A DNA stretch of 64,000 nucleotides, from contig JAEWZN010000013.1 in assembly GCA_023395255.1 (NCBI GenBank), positions 99,979-163,978 of the forward strand, in the 5' to 3' direction. Source of the stretch: Deferribacteres bacterium (lineage in GTDB: Bacteria; Chrysiogenota; Deferribacteres; Deferribacterales; Geovibrionaceae). Of the stretch, positions 53,846-63,730 are shown piece after piece. How positions within the stretch are numbered: position 1 is the first letter of the stretch; every line of letters begins with the position of its first letter. Both the position numbers and the translations under genes were made by a program. Below the pieces are notes generated by a model. The model was given only the letters and a program-made list of their open reading frames with translations. It made no database searches and had not been told where the DNA came from.

Positions 53846-54627
53846 TGCTTAAAATCAACAACATAGAAGTTGTTTACAATGACGTTATCCTTGTATTGAA
53901 AGGACTTTCCCTTGAAGTGGAACAGGGCAGAATAGCCGCCCTGCTCGGCTCTAACGGGGCGGGCAAGACCACCACCCTTAAGGCGGTGAGCGGTCTTCTT
54001 CGTCCTGATGACGGCGAAATAACCGATGGGGAAATCTGGTTTGACGGGCAGAGGATCGATAAGAAAGACGCGGCGGATATTGTGAAGTCGGGCATTTTTC
54101 AGGTGATGGAGGGCAGGCGGGTTTTCAAAGACCTCACGGTGGAGGAAAACCTCATCGCCGGAGCCTACACCCGGCCGGGAAACACTGTCTCCACTGGGAT
54201 TGAGCGTGTCTACAACTACTTTCCCCGCCTTAAGGACAGACGGAGCCAGCTTGCGGGCTACATGAGCGGAGGAGAGCAGCAGATGCTCGCCATAGGCAGG
54301 GCAATAATGGCAGCGCCTAAGCTTATCCTGATGGATGAGCCTTCTCTCGGTCTTGCCCCGCTTCTGGTTAAGGAGATTTTCAATATCATAACCACCCTGA
54401 ACAGGGAGGAGGGCACTACCATTCTCCTTGTTGAGCAGAACGCAAACATGGCTCTTTCCGCCGCACATTACGGCTACATAATGGAAAACGGGCGTGTGGT
54501 TCTGGACGGAACAACGGAAGAACTCAAGGCGAATGATGATGTTAAGGAGTTTTACCTCGGTCTTTCGGAAAAGAAAAGCTTCCGTGAGGTAAAGCACTAC
54601 AGGAGAAGAAAGAGATGGCTTTCCTAG
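53845..54627 (+). CDS. livF: Liv-type ABC transporter ATP-binding protein (LivF-like)
   Basis: A 260-residue ATPase. Walker A GSNGAGKTTTLKAVSG, FQVMEGRRVFKDLTVEENLIAGA (LivF type), signature YMSGGEQQMLAIGRAI, Walker B LILMDEPSLGLAP. It is coupled to the binding protein by TGATG and overlaps the PaaK-like gene by 13 nt. Confidence 0.93.
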   Translation: MLKINNIEVVYNDVILVLKGLSLEVEQGRIAALLGSNGAGKTTTLKAVSGLLRPDDGEITDGEIWFDGQRIDKKDAADIVKSGIFQVMEGRRVFKDLTVEENLIAGAYTRPGNTVSTGIERVYNYFPRLKDRRSQLAGYMSGGEQQMLAIGRAIMAAPKLILMDEPSLGLAPLLVKEIFNIITTLNREEGTTILLVEQNANMALSAAHYGYIMENGRVVLDGTTEELKANDDVKEFYLGLSEKKSFREVKHYRRRKRWLS

Positions 54628-55751
54628 GCGATTTTCAGCGTGTTCTGGCATTTATAAGGGAAAACTCCGCCCATCCTCTGGTGCAGGATGCTTTTGTACG
54701 CTCCGAAATATCGCCCTCCATTGTTAAAGATTACGAAACCTTTCAGTTTATAAACCCGCTCACAAAACAGAAGCTTTCTGAAATGCACAGCGGGGGTTCA
54801 CTTCTGCCGCTCATTCTTTCCGGCGGTTATGTCTCCAAAATTTTTACTTCTCCCGGACCCGTGTATAACGTTAAGGGTGAGAGGTTTGAGCATTACAGGT
54901 TTTATAAGGCGCTGGAAGCCGCCGGGTTCATGGACGGGGATGTGGCGGTAAACACCTTCTCGTATCACGGCAGCCCCGCGGGTGACATGGTGGACGAGGC
55001 ATGCGAGAAGTGCGGATGCGCTGTTTATCCTCTCGGCCCCGCGGACAGCGACAAGGGCGCGGAGACGATTCTTGCCGTGGATGCCAACGCATTTGTGGGA
55101 ACCAGAACCTATCTCTTCAAATGCCTTGAAAAACTGGCAGGCAGGGGGAGGCTTGAGAAGGTTTTTCTTATGGCGGAGAAGCTTACCGAGGATGACAAGG
55201 CGGTGCTCTTTGCCGAATACGGCATAAAGGCTTTTCAGGCCTACGGAACCGCAGAGGCAGGGCTTATTGCCTATGAAACAGCCGGAGCAAGGGGCATGAA
55301 GGCTGATACAGACGCTTTGTTCATAGAGATACTGGACGCGGACGGAAAACCTGTCTCAGAAGGTGAAACGGGCGAGGTCACGGTTACTTTTATGAGCGGA
55401 ACCACGCCTTTCATACGCCTTTCAACCGGGGATCTTTCTTTTATCGAAAACGGCCGTCTGGCGGGAATTTTCGGCAGAGCGGACTCATCGGTGAAATTCA
55501 AAGGCGTTTTCATACACTTCTGGGTGTTTGAAAAACTCTGCTCGGAACAGGGCATTTCAGGCGTACTTGATATTTATAATACCCCGGACGGAGCAGACAG
55601 TATGCGGCTGAGTGTTTCCGGCGGTGATCCGGATCTGATACATGCTTCTTTTTACAGGGCTTTCGGATTGCGTTTGCCTGAAATCGAAGTTGATGATACT
55701 ATTTCAGAAACCCTTGTACGGGATACCAGAAAACAGCTTAAACTCAGGTAG
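54615..55751 (+). CDS. PaaK-like adenylate-forming family protein with altered P-loop
   Basis: A 378-residue protein related to phenylacetate-CoA ligases, shorter than PaaK (about 430). AYGTAEAGLIAYE and GEVTVTFMSGTTPFIRLSTGDLS correspond to the conserved core motifs, and a Lys near the C terminus (DTRKQLKLR) may be the late catalytic one. The usual SSGTTG-type P-loop is missing; the equivalent stretch reads KIFTSPGPVYN. It may be a divergent ligase or a non-adenylating helper. It overlaps livF by 13 nt and the CBS-ACT gene follows after 9 nt. Confidence 0.75.
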   Translation: MAFLGDFQRVLAFIRENSAHPLVQDAFVRSEISPSIVKDYETFQFINPLTKQKLSEMHSGGSLLPLILSGGYVSKIFTSPGPVYNVKGERFEHYRFYKALEAAGFMDGDVAVNTFSYHGSPAGDMVDEACEKCGCAVYPLGPADSDKGAETILAVDANAFVGTRTYLFKCLEKLAGRGRLEKVFLMAEKLTEDDKAVLFAEYGIKAFQAYGTAEAGLIAYETAGARGMKADTDALFIEILDADGKPVSEGETGEVTVTFMSGTTPFIRLSTGDLSFIENGRLAGIFGRADSSVKFKGVFIHFWVFEKLCSEQGISGVLDIYNTPDGADSMRLSVSGGDPDLIHASFYRAFGLRLPEIEVDDTISETLVRDTRKQLKLR

Positions 55752-55760
55752 GTGTTCTTT

Positions 55761-56438
55761 ATGTTCGTTAAAAACTGGATGAGAAGAGAAGTAATTACTA
55801 TTTCCCAGGACGAGACAATCCTTGATGCCAAACATGTTATGAAAGAGAACGGCATCAGGCGCCTTCCCGTAGTGGAGAACAATAAGCTTGTCGGTATCAT
55901 AACCGAAAAGGATATAAAAGAGTACTCGCCTTCCAGAGCAAGCTCTCTTGATGTTTACGAACTTAAGCGGCTTCTTGCCAAAACGTTGGTAAAGGATGCG
56001 ATGAACGTGAATGTTATTACTGTACATCCCGAAACTCCCATCGAAAAAGCTGCACTTATTCTCCGTGACAAACGTTTCGGCGGTCTTCCTGTTATAAACG
56101 ATGCAGGTGAGCTCGCTGGTATCATCACTGCCATTGATCTCTTTGATATATTTGTTGAATCCATGGGCTTCTCCCACCAGAGCACAAGGATTGCAATAGT
56201 TCTGGAAGACAGAAAGGGGGCACTGGCTGAAATGACAAAGATTATCGACAGTCACGGGCTGAATATTGTCAGTCTGGCTACTTTCTTCCTCAAGAACACG
56301 GAAGGGGGAACTCGTGATGTTGTGATCAGGGTTAACGGTGAACAGAGTAAAATTGATGCTGCAGTCAGAGACCTTCGCTCAGCGGACTTTAATCTGGCAA
56401 GCGTGATCGAAATGAACGATATAATGAATGATGTTTAA
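55761..56438 (+). CDS. CBS-pair and ACT domain protein (AcuB-like)
   Basis: A 225-residue cytoplasmic protein: two CBS motifs (about 1-55 with WMRREVITISQDETILDAKHVM, and about 72-135 with VKDAMNVNVITVHPETPIEKAA) and a C-terminal ACT domain (about 142-220, RIAIVLEDRKGALAEMTKIIDSHGLNIVS region). CBS pairs bind adenine nucleotides and ACT domains bind amino acids or similar ligands, so it may tune the ligases or transporter by energy state. ATG 55761 is preferred to GTG 55752 on ribosome-site spacing. Confidence 0.88.
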   Translation: MFVKNWMRREVITISQDETILDAKHVMKENGIRRLPVVENNKLVGIITEKDIKEYSPSRASSLDVYELKRLLAKTLVKDAMNVNVITVHPETPIEKAALILRDKRFGGLPVINDAGELAGIITAIDLFDIFVESMGFSHQSTRIAIVLEDRKGALAEMTKIIDSHGLNIVSLATFFLKNTEGGTRDVVIRVNGEQSKIDAAVRDLRSADFNLASVIEMNDIMNDV

Positions 56439-56691
56439 ATTTTAAGTTAACTCCTTTTTCTCCGGACAGCGAATCCATTTGCCGGATGAAAAGCATTTTA
56501 TTTCACATAGCGAGAACCTTTATCTTTTCTTTTCAGGCTCTTACGCCTGCTGCAATCTCAATGCGCTAAAACTGACGCTGTTTTGCTTGTTTTTTAACAA
56601 ATTATGTTAAAATACAGTTTTTTGAGGATTTACACATATCTTGAATACATCTATCTTTTAAGCAGAAAAGCATTTTATGTTTTGGTGGGGT

Positions 56692-57270
56692 ATGAAAAAT
56701 TTTATAATATTCAGTGCCAATACCGTCTATAGGGAAACTATTGCGGCTATGGCAGTTGATTTAGGCTTAAATTGCCTTGCATCTGAGTCGATTAGCACAA
56801 AGGTGCAGATTTCAATTAAGGAAATAACCCCTGAAATTGTGATTATTGATATTTTTTCCAGAGGAACGACAGATGATTTTGTCGCAATGGTCAAAGAAAC
56901 ATTTTTAACTGCCAGATTTATTTTCATAGTCTCGGAGGATAACCCGCTTCTGAGCTATTTTGTTCAGAAATACAATGTCAACGACCTTCTTTTTATTGAG
57001 GATGATACGGAAAGAACACGCAATAATCTGGAAAGAATACTGAGAACAAAAAATAACGGAGGTGCTTCCTGTAACACCGGAAACCTGACACTGAGAGAAT
57101 GCGAGGTATTAAAGCTGATAGCCGCAGGAAAAACCAGCAGGGAAATTGCAGAGGAACTGTTCATCAGCAAAAACACAGTGGACACCCACAGAAATAAAAT
57201 GCTTCAGAAATTAAATTTATCCAACTCCGCCTCTCTTGTGACGTATGCCTGCAAGTCGGGACTTTTATAA
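56692..57270 (+). CDS. LuxR/NarL-type regulator with degenerate receiver domain
   Basis: A 192-residue regulator. The C-terminal helix-turn-helix (about 125-190) is intact: LTLRECEVLKLIAAGKTSREIAEELFISKNTVDTHRNKMLQKL region. The N-terminal domain folds like a receiver but lacks the acidic pair (IFSANTVYRE where DD is expected); only one Asp in IVIIDIFSRG remains. It may work without phosphorylation. The start is uncertain between ATG 56677 and 56692. The region before it (56439-56676) is AT-rich and carries GAAAAGCATTTTAT twice (56488 and 56665). Confidence 0.82.
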   Translation: MKNFIIFSANTVYRETIAAMAVDLGLNCLASESISTKVQISIKEITPEIVIIDIFSRGTTDDFVAMVKETFLTARFIFIVSEDNPLLSYFVQKYNVNDLLFIEDDTERTRNNLERILRTKNNGGASCNTGNLTLRECEVLKLIAAGKTSREIAEELFISKNTVDTHRNKMLQKLNLSNSASLVTYACKSGLL

Positions 57271-57544
57271 TATTTACTAGATAGATACATATAGCTGCCC
57301 GTTTTCATGTTTGCCGGAGTCCGCAGAAGACCGCAGTTTTTATTCTGAGCCGTATAGTTGCGCCCAATGTTAAGAAATGTAAAAAGAAATCTATTGAGAT
57401 CAATTTCACCTTGCCTGAGTTTGGGTTTTTTGCCATATTAAAAATACATAAAACTTGGTATAAAATTGCTTGCTTCCCGCCATTTTACTTGTTTTTCACG
57501 TAAGTCCGAAAAGTTATTATGCATTTGAGGGGGAACTATATATT

Positions 57545-58174
57545 ATGGCTAGAAAAAAGAAGGACACCAAACTAAAAATTCTTGAACTCAGCGCGGCATT
57601 GTTTGCGGACAAAGGAAAAGATGCTGTAGGGATAAGGGAAATAGCCGAGAAATCAGGCGTTTCGCTGAATACCGTTATGTATCATTTCTCATCAAAGGAA
57701 AATCTCCACCACGAAACAATCAAACATCTTCTTTCAAACGGAATAGACTTCGGTGAAATTTTCAGAAAACACTGTGAAAATATGTCAGAAGGCAGCTACA
57801 GGCAGATTTTCGGCAGTATTATTTCCGAAATTTTTGCAGAAGGAATTAAACCGAAACACTCCACATATATAAACATGATCTCGAAGGTTATTTTCAGCAG
57901 AGATAAAACGCAGCTTGCTTTTTTGCTGGAGAGCTTCCGCGAAGCTGAGCTTCACTTCACCGATTTTTTTGAAAAGGTCGGAGTGGATGTGGAAGAAAAA
58001 GAATTGTCTTTTCTTATGAGTGTCTTCTGGACGCAGCTTTTGTATTGTGCCGGTGCAAAGAAACTCACAGAGCTTGATTCGGTTAATGAAAACACTCCCG
58101 GATATACAGCGGAAGCGACAGCGGATATTTTTATGCAGAGGCTGGGGGTAAGACAGACTTCCGGCGTGCGCTGA
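57545..58174 (+). CDS. TetR-family transcriptional regulator
   Basis: A 209-residue regulator with the TetR DNA-binding domain at about 8-55 (KILELSAALFADKGKDAVGIREIAEKSGVSLNTVMYHFSSKENLHH region) and a ligand-binding helical domain like the CerR/YbiH type. The ATG at 57545 follows GAGGGGG by about 10 nt; an upstream in-frame ATG (57470) lacks a ribosome site. Its target and ligand are unknown; the neighbour on the other strand is the YyaL-like gene. The 270 nt upstream hold no gene. Confidence 0.88.
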   Translation: MARKKKDTKLKILELSAALFADKGKDAVGIREIAEKSGVSLNTVMYHFSSKENLHHETIKHLLSNGIDFGEIFRKHCENMSEGSYRQIFGSIISEIFAEGIKPKHSTYINMISKVIFSRDKTQLAFLLESFREAELHFTDFFEKVGVDVEEKELSFLMSVFWTQLLYCAGAKKLTELDSVNENTPGYTAEATADIFMQRLGVRQTSGVR

Positions 58175-58188
58175 AAACACACGCCGGA
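58160..58188. terminator. inverted repeat between convergent TetR and YyaL-like genes
   Basis: Perfect 9-bp arms TCCGGCGTG (58160-58168) and CACGCCGGA (58180-58188) straddle the TetR stop codon. There is no clear T-run, so its action as terminator is only likely. Confidence 0.45.
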
Positions 58189-58195
58189 TATATGT

Positions 58196-59899
58196 TTATT
58201 CGGTAAACGCTCCAAGCACTGTTGAATGTGCTGTGGGGTATTTCACTGTCCTGTCAGCAAGGAAGTTTTCCATTTCACTGATCAGGTTAAGCCCCAGCTT
58301 TTCTTTATTATGAAGCACAAGCTCCGCAATGAGCCCCACGGCGGAAGGCATTGAATCATCAAAAGTTTCGAGCACCTTTCCCGCTCTGTCCAGATGAAGA
58401 AGCCCGTCATAGGTAAACTCATCCAAAGCCTGTTCCAGTATAGACTTGGCTTTCAGCAGAAATCCTTTTTCAGAAGTGATGTCAAAAAATTTCAGATACA
58501 TGTCCGCTGTGAAGGCATAGTCCTCAAGGGTTGCATAATTGAAAATATCCCCTGAGTAATTGATTCTGTTCAGATGTGTTCCGTCAATGAGGAAATGCTC
58601 AAGCTTGCCGAGGAGCATTTTAGCCTGCTCAAAGTAATATTCATCTCCGGCTGTTTCGCTGTATTCCAGCAGTGCCTTGCAGAATAGGGCGTTCTGGGAG
58701 AGGATGACCTTGTTGTCCTTAGCCGGTTTTTCTTTATAGGCAGCGCCAGCTTTCAGCTTATCGACAAACGGCTGCACAGCGATCCTGCTTTCATAGTCCG
58801 CCTTGGCGAAAGCTGCAACACCCTCATAGGGGAAGATGTGTTCAAACATCTTCTTTTTGTCGTCATCACTCAGAAGCACCATGTCGCGGTTGAATATTTT
58901 ATAGTAAAACCCTTCTGAAAGCTTGCCTTTTGCATCAAGGCTGTCAGCATCCATGGAGGAGATAAGCCCGTACTCCGTATTAAACTCATCCAGTATGAAG
59001 TCTATGGCTTTTCCGGCTGTGTGCAGGTAGAGCATATTATCAGTCCTGTCAAACATGCGGATGAGAAAAATCGCATTAAGTGCATTATCATACAGCATTT
59101 TTTCAAAGTGCGGCGTACGCCACTCCTTATCCACAGTGTATCTGAAAAAGCCGCCGTGTATATGGTCGAATATTCCGCCGGAGCAGAGCATATCCGCTGT
59201 TTTTGTGAGAAATTTGCCGACTCTTTCTTTTTCGAAACGCTTCATCAGATAAAGAAGGGAGGGGATCTGCGGAAACCGGGCTCCCGCGCCGAAGCCTCCG
59301 TTTTCCATGTCCATAATACGGTAGAATTCGTTGTCAAATGCGCTTAAGGGCGTTGATTCAAAATGCTCGAAATCAAACTTAACTTCCCTGAACTCATCCA
59401 GAAAACTGAGGAAGTTTTTTGCAGTTTGCCTCACATGGGCGCGGTCTGTGCGGTAAAGATCACCTATTTTCTCAAGTATCTCCTTAAATGCTGGCAGTCC
59501 GTGACCGGGCTCCTTCGGGTAGTAGGTTCCGCCGTAGAATGGGGTTCCGTCAGGGAGAAGGAAGCAGTTAAGCGGCCAGCCGCCGTTAACCCCTGTGGAC
59601 TGGAGATAAAACTGGTAACGCTTGTCAACATCGGGGTATTCTTCTCTGTCGACCTTAACGGGTATGAAATATTTATTTATGACTTCCGCGGTCGCCGGAT
59701 CCTCAAATGATTCCTTCTCCATAACATGGCACCAGTGACAGGCGGAGTAGCCGACACTGACCATTATGGGTTTATCCTGTTCCTGAGCCAGTTTGAGAGT
59801 TGCATCGCTCCACGGATGCCATGCAACCGGGTTGTCTTTATGTTGAAGGAGGTAGAGGCTTCGTTCGTTTTTGAGAATATTTTCAAGCAATGTAATCAC
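58196..59899 (-). CDS. YyaL/SSP411-like thioredoxin-domain protein (DUF255)
   Basis: A 567-residue protein. The N-terminal thioredoxin-like domain (about 1-160) has NPVAWHPW and the active-site segment SACHWCHVMEKESFED (CHWC), then GWPLNCFLLPDGTPFYGGTYYP. The rest is an alpha-alpha barrel (EKMLYDNALNAIFL, EDYAFTADMYLKFFD) related to glycosyl hydrolase/epimerase folds. Family members are about 650-700 residues, so the C terminus is shorter. The function is not known. It is monocistronic. Confidence 0.88.
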   Translation of the reverse strand: MITLLENILKNERSLYLLQHKDNPVAWHPWSDATLKLAQEQDKPIMVSVGYSACHWCHVMEKESFEDPATAEVINKYFIPVKVDREEYPDVDKRYQFYLQSTGVNGGWPLNCFLLPDGTPFYGGTYYPKEPGHGLPAFKEILEKIGDLYRTDRAHVRQTAKNFLSFLDEFREVKFDFEHFESTPLSAFDNEFYRIMDMENGGFGAGARFPQIPSLLYLMKRFEKERVGKFLTKTADMLCSGGIFDHIHGGFFRYTVDKEWRTPHFEKMLYDNALNAIFLIRMFDRTDNMLYLHTAGKAIDFILDEFNTEYGLISSMDADSLDAKGKLSEGFYYKIFNRDMVLLSDDDKKKMFEHIFPYEGVAAFAKADYESRIAVQPFVDKLKAGAAYKEKPAKDNKVILSQNALFCKALLEYSETAGDEYYFEQAKMLLGKLEHFLIDGTHLNRINYSGDIFNYATLEDYAFTADMYLKFFDITSEKGFLLKAKSILEQALDEFTYDGLLHLDRAGKVLETFDDSMPSAVGLIAELVLHNKEKLGLNLISEMENFLADRTVKYPTAHSTVLGAFTE

Positions 59900-59997
59900 C
59901 TTTTGATATGATATTCAGTAATAAAACATAAGAATATGCGAAATTCAAGATAATTAAGCGAAGCGGCTGATAATGCTGTTTTGTTGCTGCGGAATTA

Positions 59998-60026
59998 AAA
60001 AAGGGAGCCGGCGGGCTCCCTTTTTT
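59998..60026 (-). terminator. terminator after the malic enzyme gene
   Basis: GGGAGCC (60003-60009) pairs with GGCTCCC (60014-60020), flanked by A- and T-runs on both sides; on the minus strand TTTTTT follows the stem. Confidence 0.85.
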
Positions 60027-60046
60027 ACTAATGGGTGAGGCAGGAA

Positions 60047-62320
60047 TTATTTTGATTTTTCAATGCAGTCAACAACTGCAATAGCGGCCAGATTTACTAT
60101 GTCTGTAACGTCCACTCCTCTCTGGAGAACGTGTACAGAGTGTTTGAAGCCCTGAAGGATCGGACCTATGGCTATACCGCTTCCGAGTCTCCACAGAAGC
60201 TTGTATGCGCTGTTGCCGGCTTCAAGGTTGGGGAAAACAAGCACGTTCGCATCCCCTTTGATTTTAGAGAAGGGGAAGGCCTCTCTGGCGATGGGCGGAT
60301 AAACCGCTGTATCTGCCTGCATGTCCCCATCTATTATGAGTTTCGGGTCGATTTCGTTAACAAGCTTGATCGCTTTTTCCACTTTTATGGTTCTTTCCAT
60401 ACGGACAGAGCCGAAGTTGGAGAAGGAAAGCATAGCCACTCTGGGTTCAATCTGGAACTTTCTCAGTGTGGCTGCTGACTGAAGAGCGATCTGCGCGAGC
60501 TGCTCCGCCGTGGGGTCAATATTCACGGTGGTGTCAGCGCAGAGAACCATTCTGTCTTTAAACAGCATGAAGTAAGAGCCGGAGGGGGATGTATATCCCT
60601 TTTCCAGAGGCATAATTTCAAGCAGAGGCTTCACTGCGTCAGGATAGTTTCTGGAATATCCGTTAACAAGGCAGTCTGCATCGCCGTTTTTAACCATCAT
60701 AGCCGCAAAGTAGTCAGTGATTTTGTGCATGCGTCTGGTGGCTTCCGCGAGGGTAGTGCCTTTTCTGCCGCGCAGTTCAAAAAGCTGTGCCGCGTATGAA
60801 TCAATCTTGTCAGAGCATCTGGGGTCAATAATTTCGATGCCATGAAGATCAACATTAAGTTCCGCGGCAAGCTTTTTAATCCTCTCAACATCTCCGAGCA
60901 GGATAGGCTGGGCGATTCCTTCCAGTACGATTCTGTTAGCGGCTCTTATTATTTTTTCATATTCGCCTTCGGGGAATACAAGCTTTTTCGGGCTCTGTCT
61001 GGCAACTGAGATAGCCTGACGTGTGAACTCCTTAGCGAATGAAAGTCTTGACTCAAGCTGGTCTTTGTATACTTCAAAGTCTTTTATGGGCAGTTTTGCA
61101 ACGCCTGTTTCCATAGCTGCTTTGGCAACTGCGGGGGCAACCCATGTCAGAACTCTGGGGTCGAAGGGTTTGGGGATGATGTAATACTTGCCGAATTCTA
61201 TTTTTTCAACGCCGTATGCCTTGCATACGCTTTCGGGCACATCTTCCCTTGTGAGTTTTTTCAGTGCGTAAACGGCTGCCAGCTTCATTTCCTCATTTAT
61301 GGCGGAAGCTCTCACATCGAGGGCGCCTCTGAAAATGAAGGGGAAGCCGAGAACGTTGTTAACCTGATTGGGGTAGTCTGAGCGACCTGTGGCGACAACA
61401 GCGTCACCTCTGACCTCTTCAACCTCTTCGGGTGTGATTTCGGGATCAGGGTTTGCCATGGCCATGATGATCGGCTTTCTTGCCATGGTTTTAACCATAG
61501 ATTTGGAAAGTGCTCCCTTAGCGGAAAGTCCAAGGAAAACATCAGAGCCGTCAACAGCTTCATCAAGGGTGCGTTTATCGGTAACAAGGGCGAATTCTTC
61601 TTTATATTTGTTCATGCCCTCTTTTCTGCCGCTATAGACAACTCCTTTGGTATCGCACATGAAGATGTTCTCTTTTTTCGCGCCGACAAGAAGCATAAGC
61701 TTGCCGATTGCTATGCCTGCTGCTCCCGCGCCGTTGATTACCGTGACAACTTCATCTATCTTTTTGTCCACAAGCTCAAGAGCGTTCAGAAGAGCGGCTA
61801 TGCAGATGATCGCTGTTCCGTGCTGATCGTCGTGGAAAACGGGTATGCCGAGTTTCTTTTTAACTTCTTCTTCTATATAGAAGCAGTCTGGCGCTTTGAT
61901 GTCCTCAAGGTTGATCCCGCCGAAAGTGGGCTCAAGGAGTTCACAAGCTTTTATTACATCATCGGGGTTTTCGGAGTTGATTTCAATATCGAAAACATCA
62001 ACATCTGCAAATCTTTTGAAAAGAACGCCTTTTCCTTCCATAACAGGTTTGCCTGCTGCTGCTCCGATGTTTCCGAGGCCGAGTACCGCAGTACCGTTTG
62101 AAAGAACCGCCACCAGGTTCCCTTTGGATGTATAGTCGTAGACGGCTTCGGGATTTTTTTCAATTACACGGCAGGGTTCAGCGACACCGGGCGTGTATGC
62201 GAGGGAAAGGTCTCTCTGCGTGAAGCAGGGCTTAGTGGGAACAACCTCGATTTTACCGGGGCGGCTGCCCTTATGGTATTCGAGAGCTTCCTCCAATGTG
62301 ACTTTTTCGTTTTTGCTCAT
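60047..62320 (-). CDS. maeB: NADP-dependent malic enzyme with phosphotransacetylase-like domain (MaeB type)
   Basis: A 757-residue MaeB. The malic enzyme part (about 1-425) has YTPGVAEPC, the metal site [10 protein letters not shown] and the NAD(P) loop [14 protein letters not shown]; the phosphotransacetylase-like part (about 430-757) has [37 protein letters not shown] and [22 protein letters not shown]. It converts malate to pyruvate with NADPH; the C-terminal domain is regulatory (acetyl-CoA) in known MaeB proteins. Together with acnA and the CoA-transferase it describes TCA/anaplerotic metabolism. A GGAGG-like site supports the start. Confidence 0.95.
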   Translation of the reverse strand: MSKNEKVTLEEALEYHKGSRPGKIEVVPTKPCFTQRDLSLAYTPGVAEPCRVIEKNPEAVYDYTSKGNLVAVLSNGTAVLGLGNIGAAAGKPVMEGKGVLFKRFADVDVFDIEINSENPDDVIKACELLEPTFGGINLEDIKAPDCFYIEEEVKKKLGIPVFHDDQHGTAIICIAALLNALELVDKKIDEVVTVINGAGAAGIAIGKLMLLVGAKKENIFMCDTKGVVYSGRKEGMNKYKEEFALVTDKRTLDEAVDGSDVFLGLSAKGALSKSMVKTMARKPIIMAMANPDPEITPEEVEEVRGDAVVATGRSDYPNQVNNVLGFPFIFRGALDVRASAINEEMKLAAVYALKKLTREDVPESVCKAYGVEKIEFGKYYIIPKPFDPRVLTWVAPAVAKAAMETGVAKLPIKDFEVYKDQLESRLSFAKEFTRQAISVARQSPKKLVFPEGEYEKIIRAANRIVLEGIAQPILLGDVERIKKLAAELNVDLHGIEIIDPRCSDKIDSYAAQLFELRGRKGTTLAEATRRMHKITDYFAAMMVKNGDADCLVNGYSRNYPDAVKPLLEIMPLEKGYTSPSGSYFMLFKDRMVLCADTTVNIDPTAEQLAQIALQSAATLRKFQIEPRVAMLSFSNFGSVRMERTIKVEKAIKLVNEIDPKLIIDGDMQADTAVYPPIAREAFPFSKIKGDANVLVFPNLEAGNSAYKLLWRLGSGIAIGPILQGFKHSVHVLQRGVDVTDIVNLAAIAVVDCIEKSK

Positions 62321-62347
62321 TTAGCTCCTCCTGACTTATCTGGGATA

Positions 62348-62376
62348 ATATTAATTTTGTGTTTATGCATAGTCAA
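62348..62376 (-). promoter_or_regulatory. candidate promoter of maeB
   Basis: On the minus strand TTGACT (plus 62371-62376), 17-nt spacer, TAATAT (plus 62348-62353). The gap from 62321 to 62827 is very AT-rich; besides this promoter it holds a weak plus-strand TTGACA (62495) with TGGAAT 17 nt on, and nothing else I recognise. Confidence 0.5.
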
Positions 62377-62827
62377 CAATAATTTTATAATTACAATCAT
62401 ATGCTTATTTAGTTTCTTTAATGCGGAGCAGATGATTAATTTTAAGTTTAATAGATAAAAACTATACTTATGATTTTACTATTAAGAACGCAGTTTGACA
62501 ACAAATATTTCACCACTTGGAATATATGTAGGGTAATTGATATACTATAGGTAATTTCAATTAATAAAGTCTTTGATTATAAATATATTAATTTCTATAG
62601 TGTTTGATTTGCCGATAATAGTATTGTGTTAAATTTTTGTCTGTCAGGTTATGTGAATGATGATTTGGTGTTTTTTGATAATTGCGCATATGTCCGTTTT
62701 ATGGTGAACGGATCGGTGCGGCGGGTTAAACCATGGGGAGTAAGTTAACAATGAAATTTTTTTTATTTTGATCCCTGCCGCCGGAAAGCCTCATTGCTCC
62801 TTTGGGTTTGATGTGGTAAAAGTATTT

Positions 62828-63730
62828 ATGGAGAAAGATAAGCATATCAAGGCTTTTGAGTCATTTCTGAAATATGAATACTCCGCAAGCGCAAACACTG
62901 TGGAAGCATATGTACATGATGTAAAAGACTTTCATCAGTTTACAGCAGGGAGGGACGACCCTTATTCCCTGAAAGAGGTCATAGGATTTATGACTGAGCT
63001 GAGGATAAGAGGTAACTCTGTGGAAACGCTTTTGAGGCGGCTTTCGGGCTTGAGTGCTTTTTTTGACTTTCTCATTAAGGAGCGCGAGCTTCAGGTTAAT
63101 CCGGTGACCTTGGTCACAAAACCTAAGAAGTGGGAAAAGCTGCCCGCTTTTCTGGATTTTGCCGAGGTAGATGAGCTTCTGAAAGCTCCCGATGCTTCGA
63201 CTCATTTGGGCTTTCGGGATCAGGTGATGCTTGAGACCATGTATTCATCCGGGATACGGGTGAGTGAGCTTATTAATATAAAATTGAACGATATAGATAT
63301 GAAAAGGGGCATTTTCAAGGTAACGGGAAAGGGGAGCAAACAGCGCCTTGTTCCGTTTTATGAAAGCCTCAGGGAAAAGATGGAAAGCTATCTGGCTGTT
63401 CGTAAGGAATATTTTGTGAAGGAGTCCGACAACGGCTTCCTGTTTCTCAGCCGCACGGGAAATAAGCTGGACAGGGAATATTTCTGGATGATCGTGAAAA
63501 AATACTGCGAAAAAGCGGGCATTACAAAGCATGTTTCACCTCATACCCTGCGTCATTCCTTTGCCACGCATATGCTTACCAACGGCGCAGACCTCCGCAC
63601 CATACAGCTTTTCCTCGGCCACTCCGACTTAAGCACCACCGAAATATATACTCATGTAACAACAGACAAGGCTAGGAATATCATGAATGAATGCCATCCG
63701 AGATTTTCCCGAAACAGAGGCAAACAGTGA
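62828..63730 (+). CDS. xerD: XerC/XerD-type tyrosine recombinase
   Basis: A 300-residue site-specific recombinase. An N-terminal SAM-like core-binding domain (about 1-90) is followed by the catalytic domain with Arg in SSGIRVSEL, Lys in VTGKGSKQR, HTLRHSFATHM (H-x-x-R), FLGHSDLSTTEIYTH (His and nucleophilic Tyr). Length is that of XerC/XerD, which resolve chromosome dimers at dif; XerD versus XerC cannot be settled by eye. The start is ATG 62828 with a weak ribosome site. The last 68 nt are duplicated 188 nt downstream. Confidence 0.88.
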   Translation: MEKDKHIKAFESFLKYEYSASANTVEAYVHDVKDFHQFTAGRDDPYSLKEVIGFMTELRIRGNSVETLLRRLSGLSAFFDFLIKERELQVNPVTLVTKPKKWEKLPAFLDFAEVDELLKAPDASTHLGFRDQVMLETMYSSGIRVSELINIKLNDIDMKRGIFKVTGKGSKQRLVPFYESLREKMESYLAVRKEYFVKESDNGFLFLSRTGNKLDREYFWMIVKKYCEKAGITKHVSPHTLRHSFATHMLTNGADLRTIQLFLGHSDLSTTEIYTHVTTDKARNIMNECHPRFSRNRGKQ

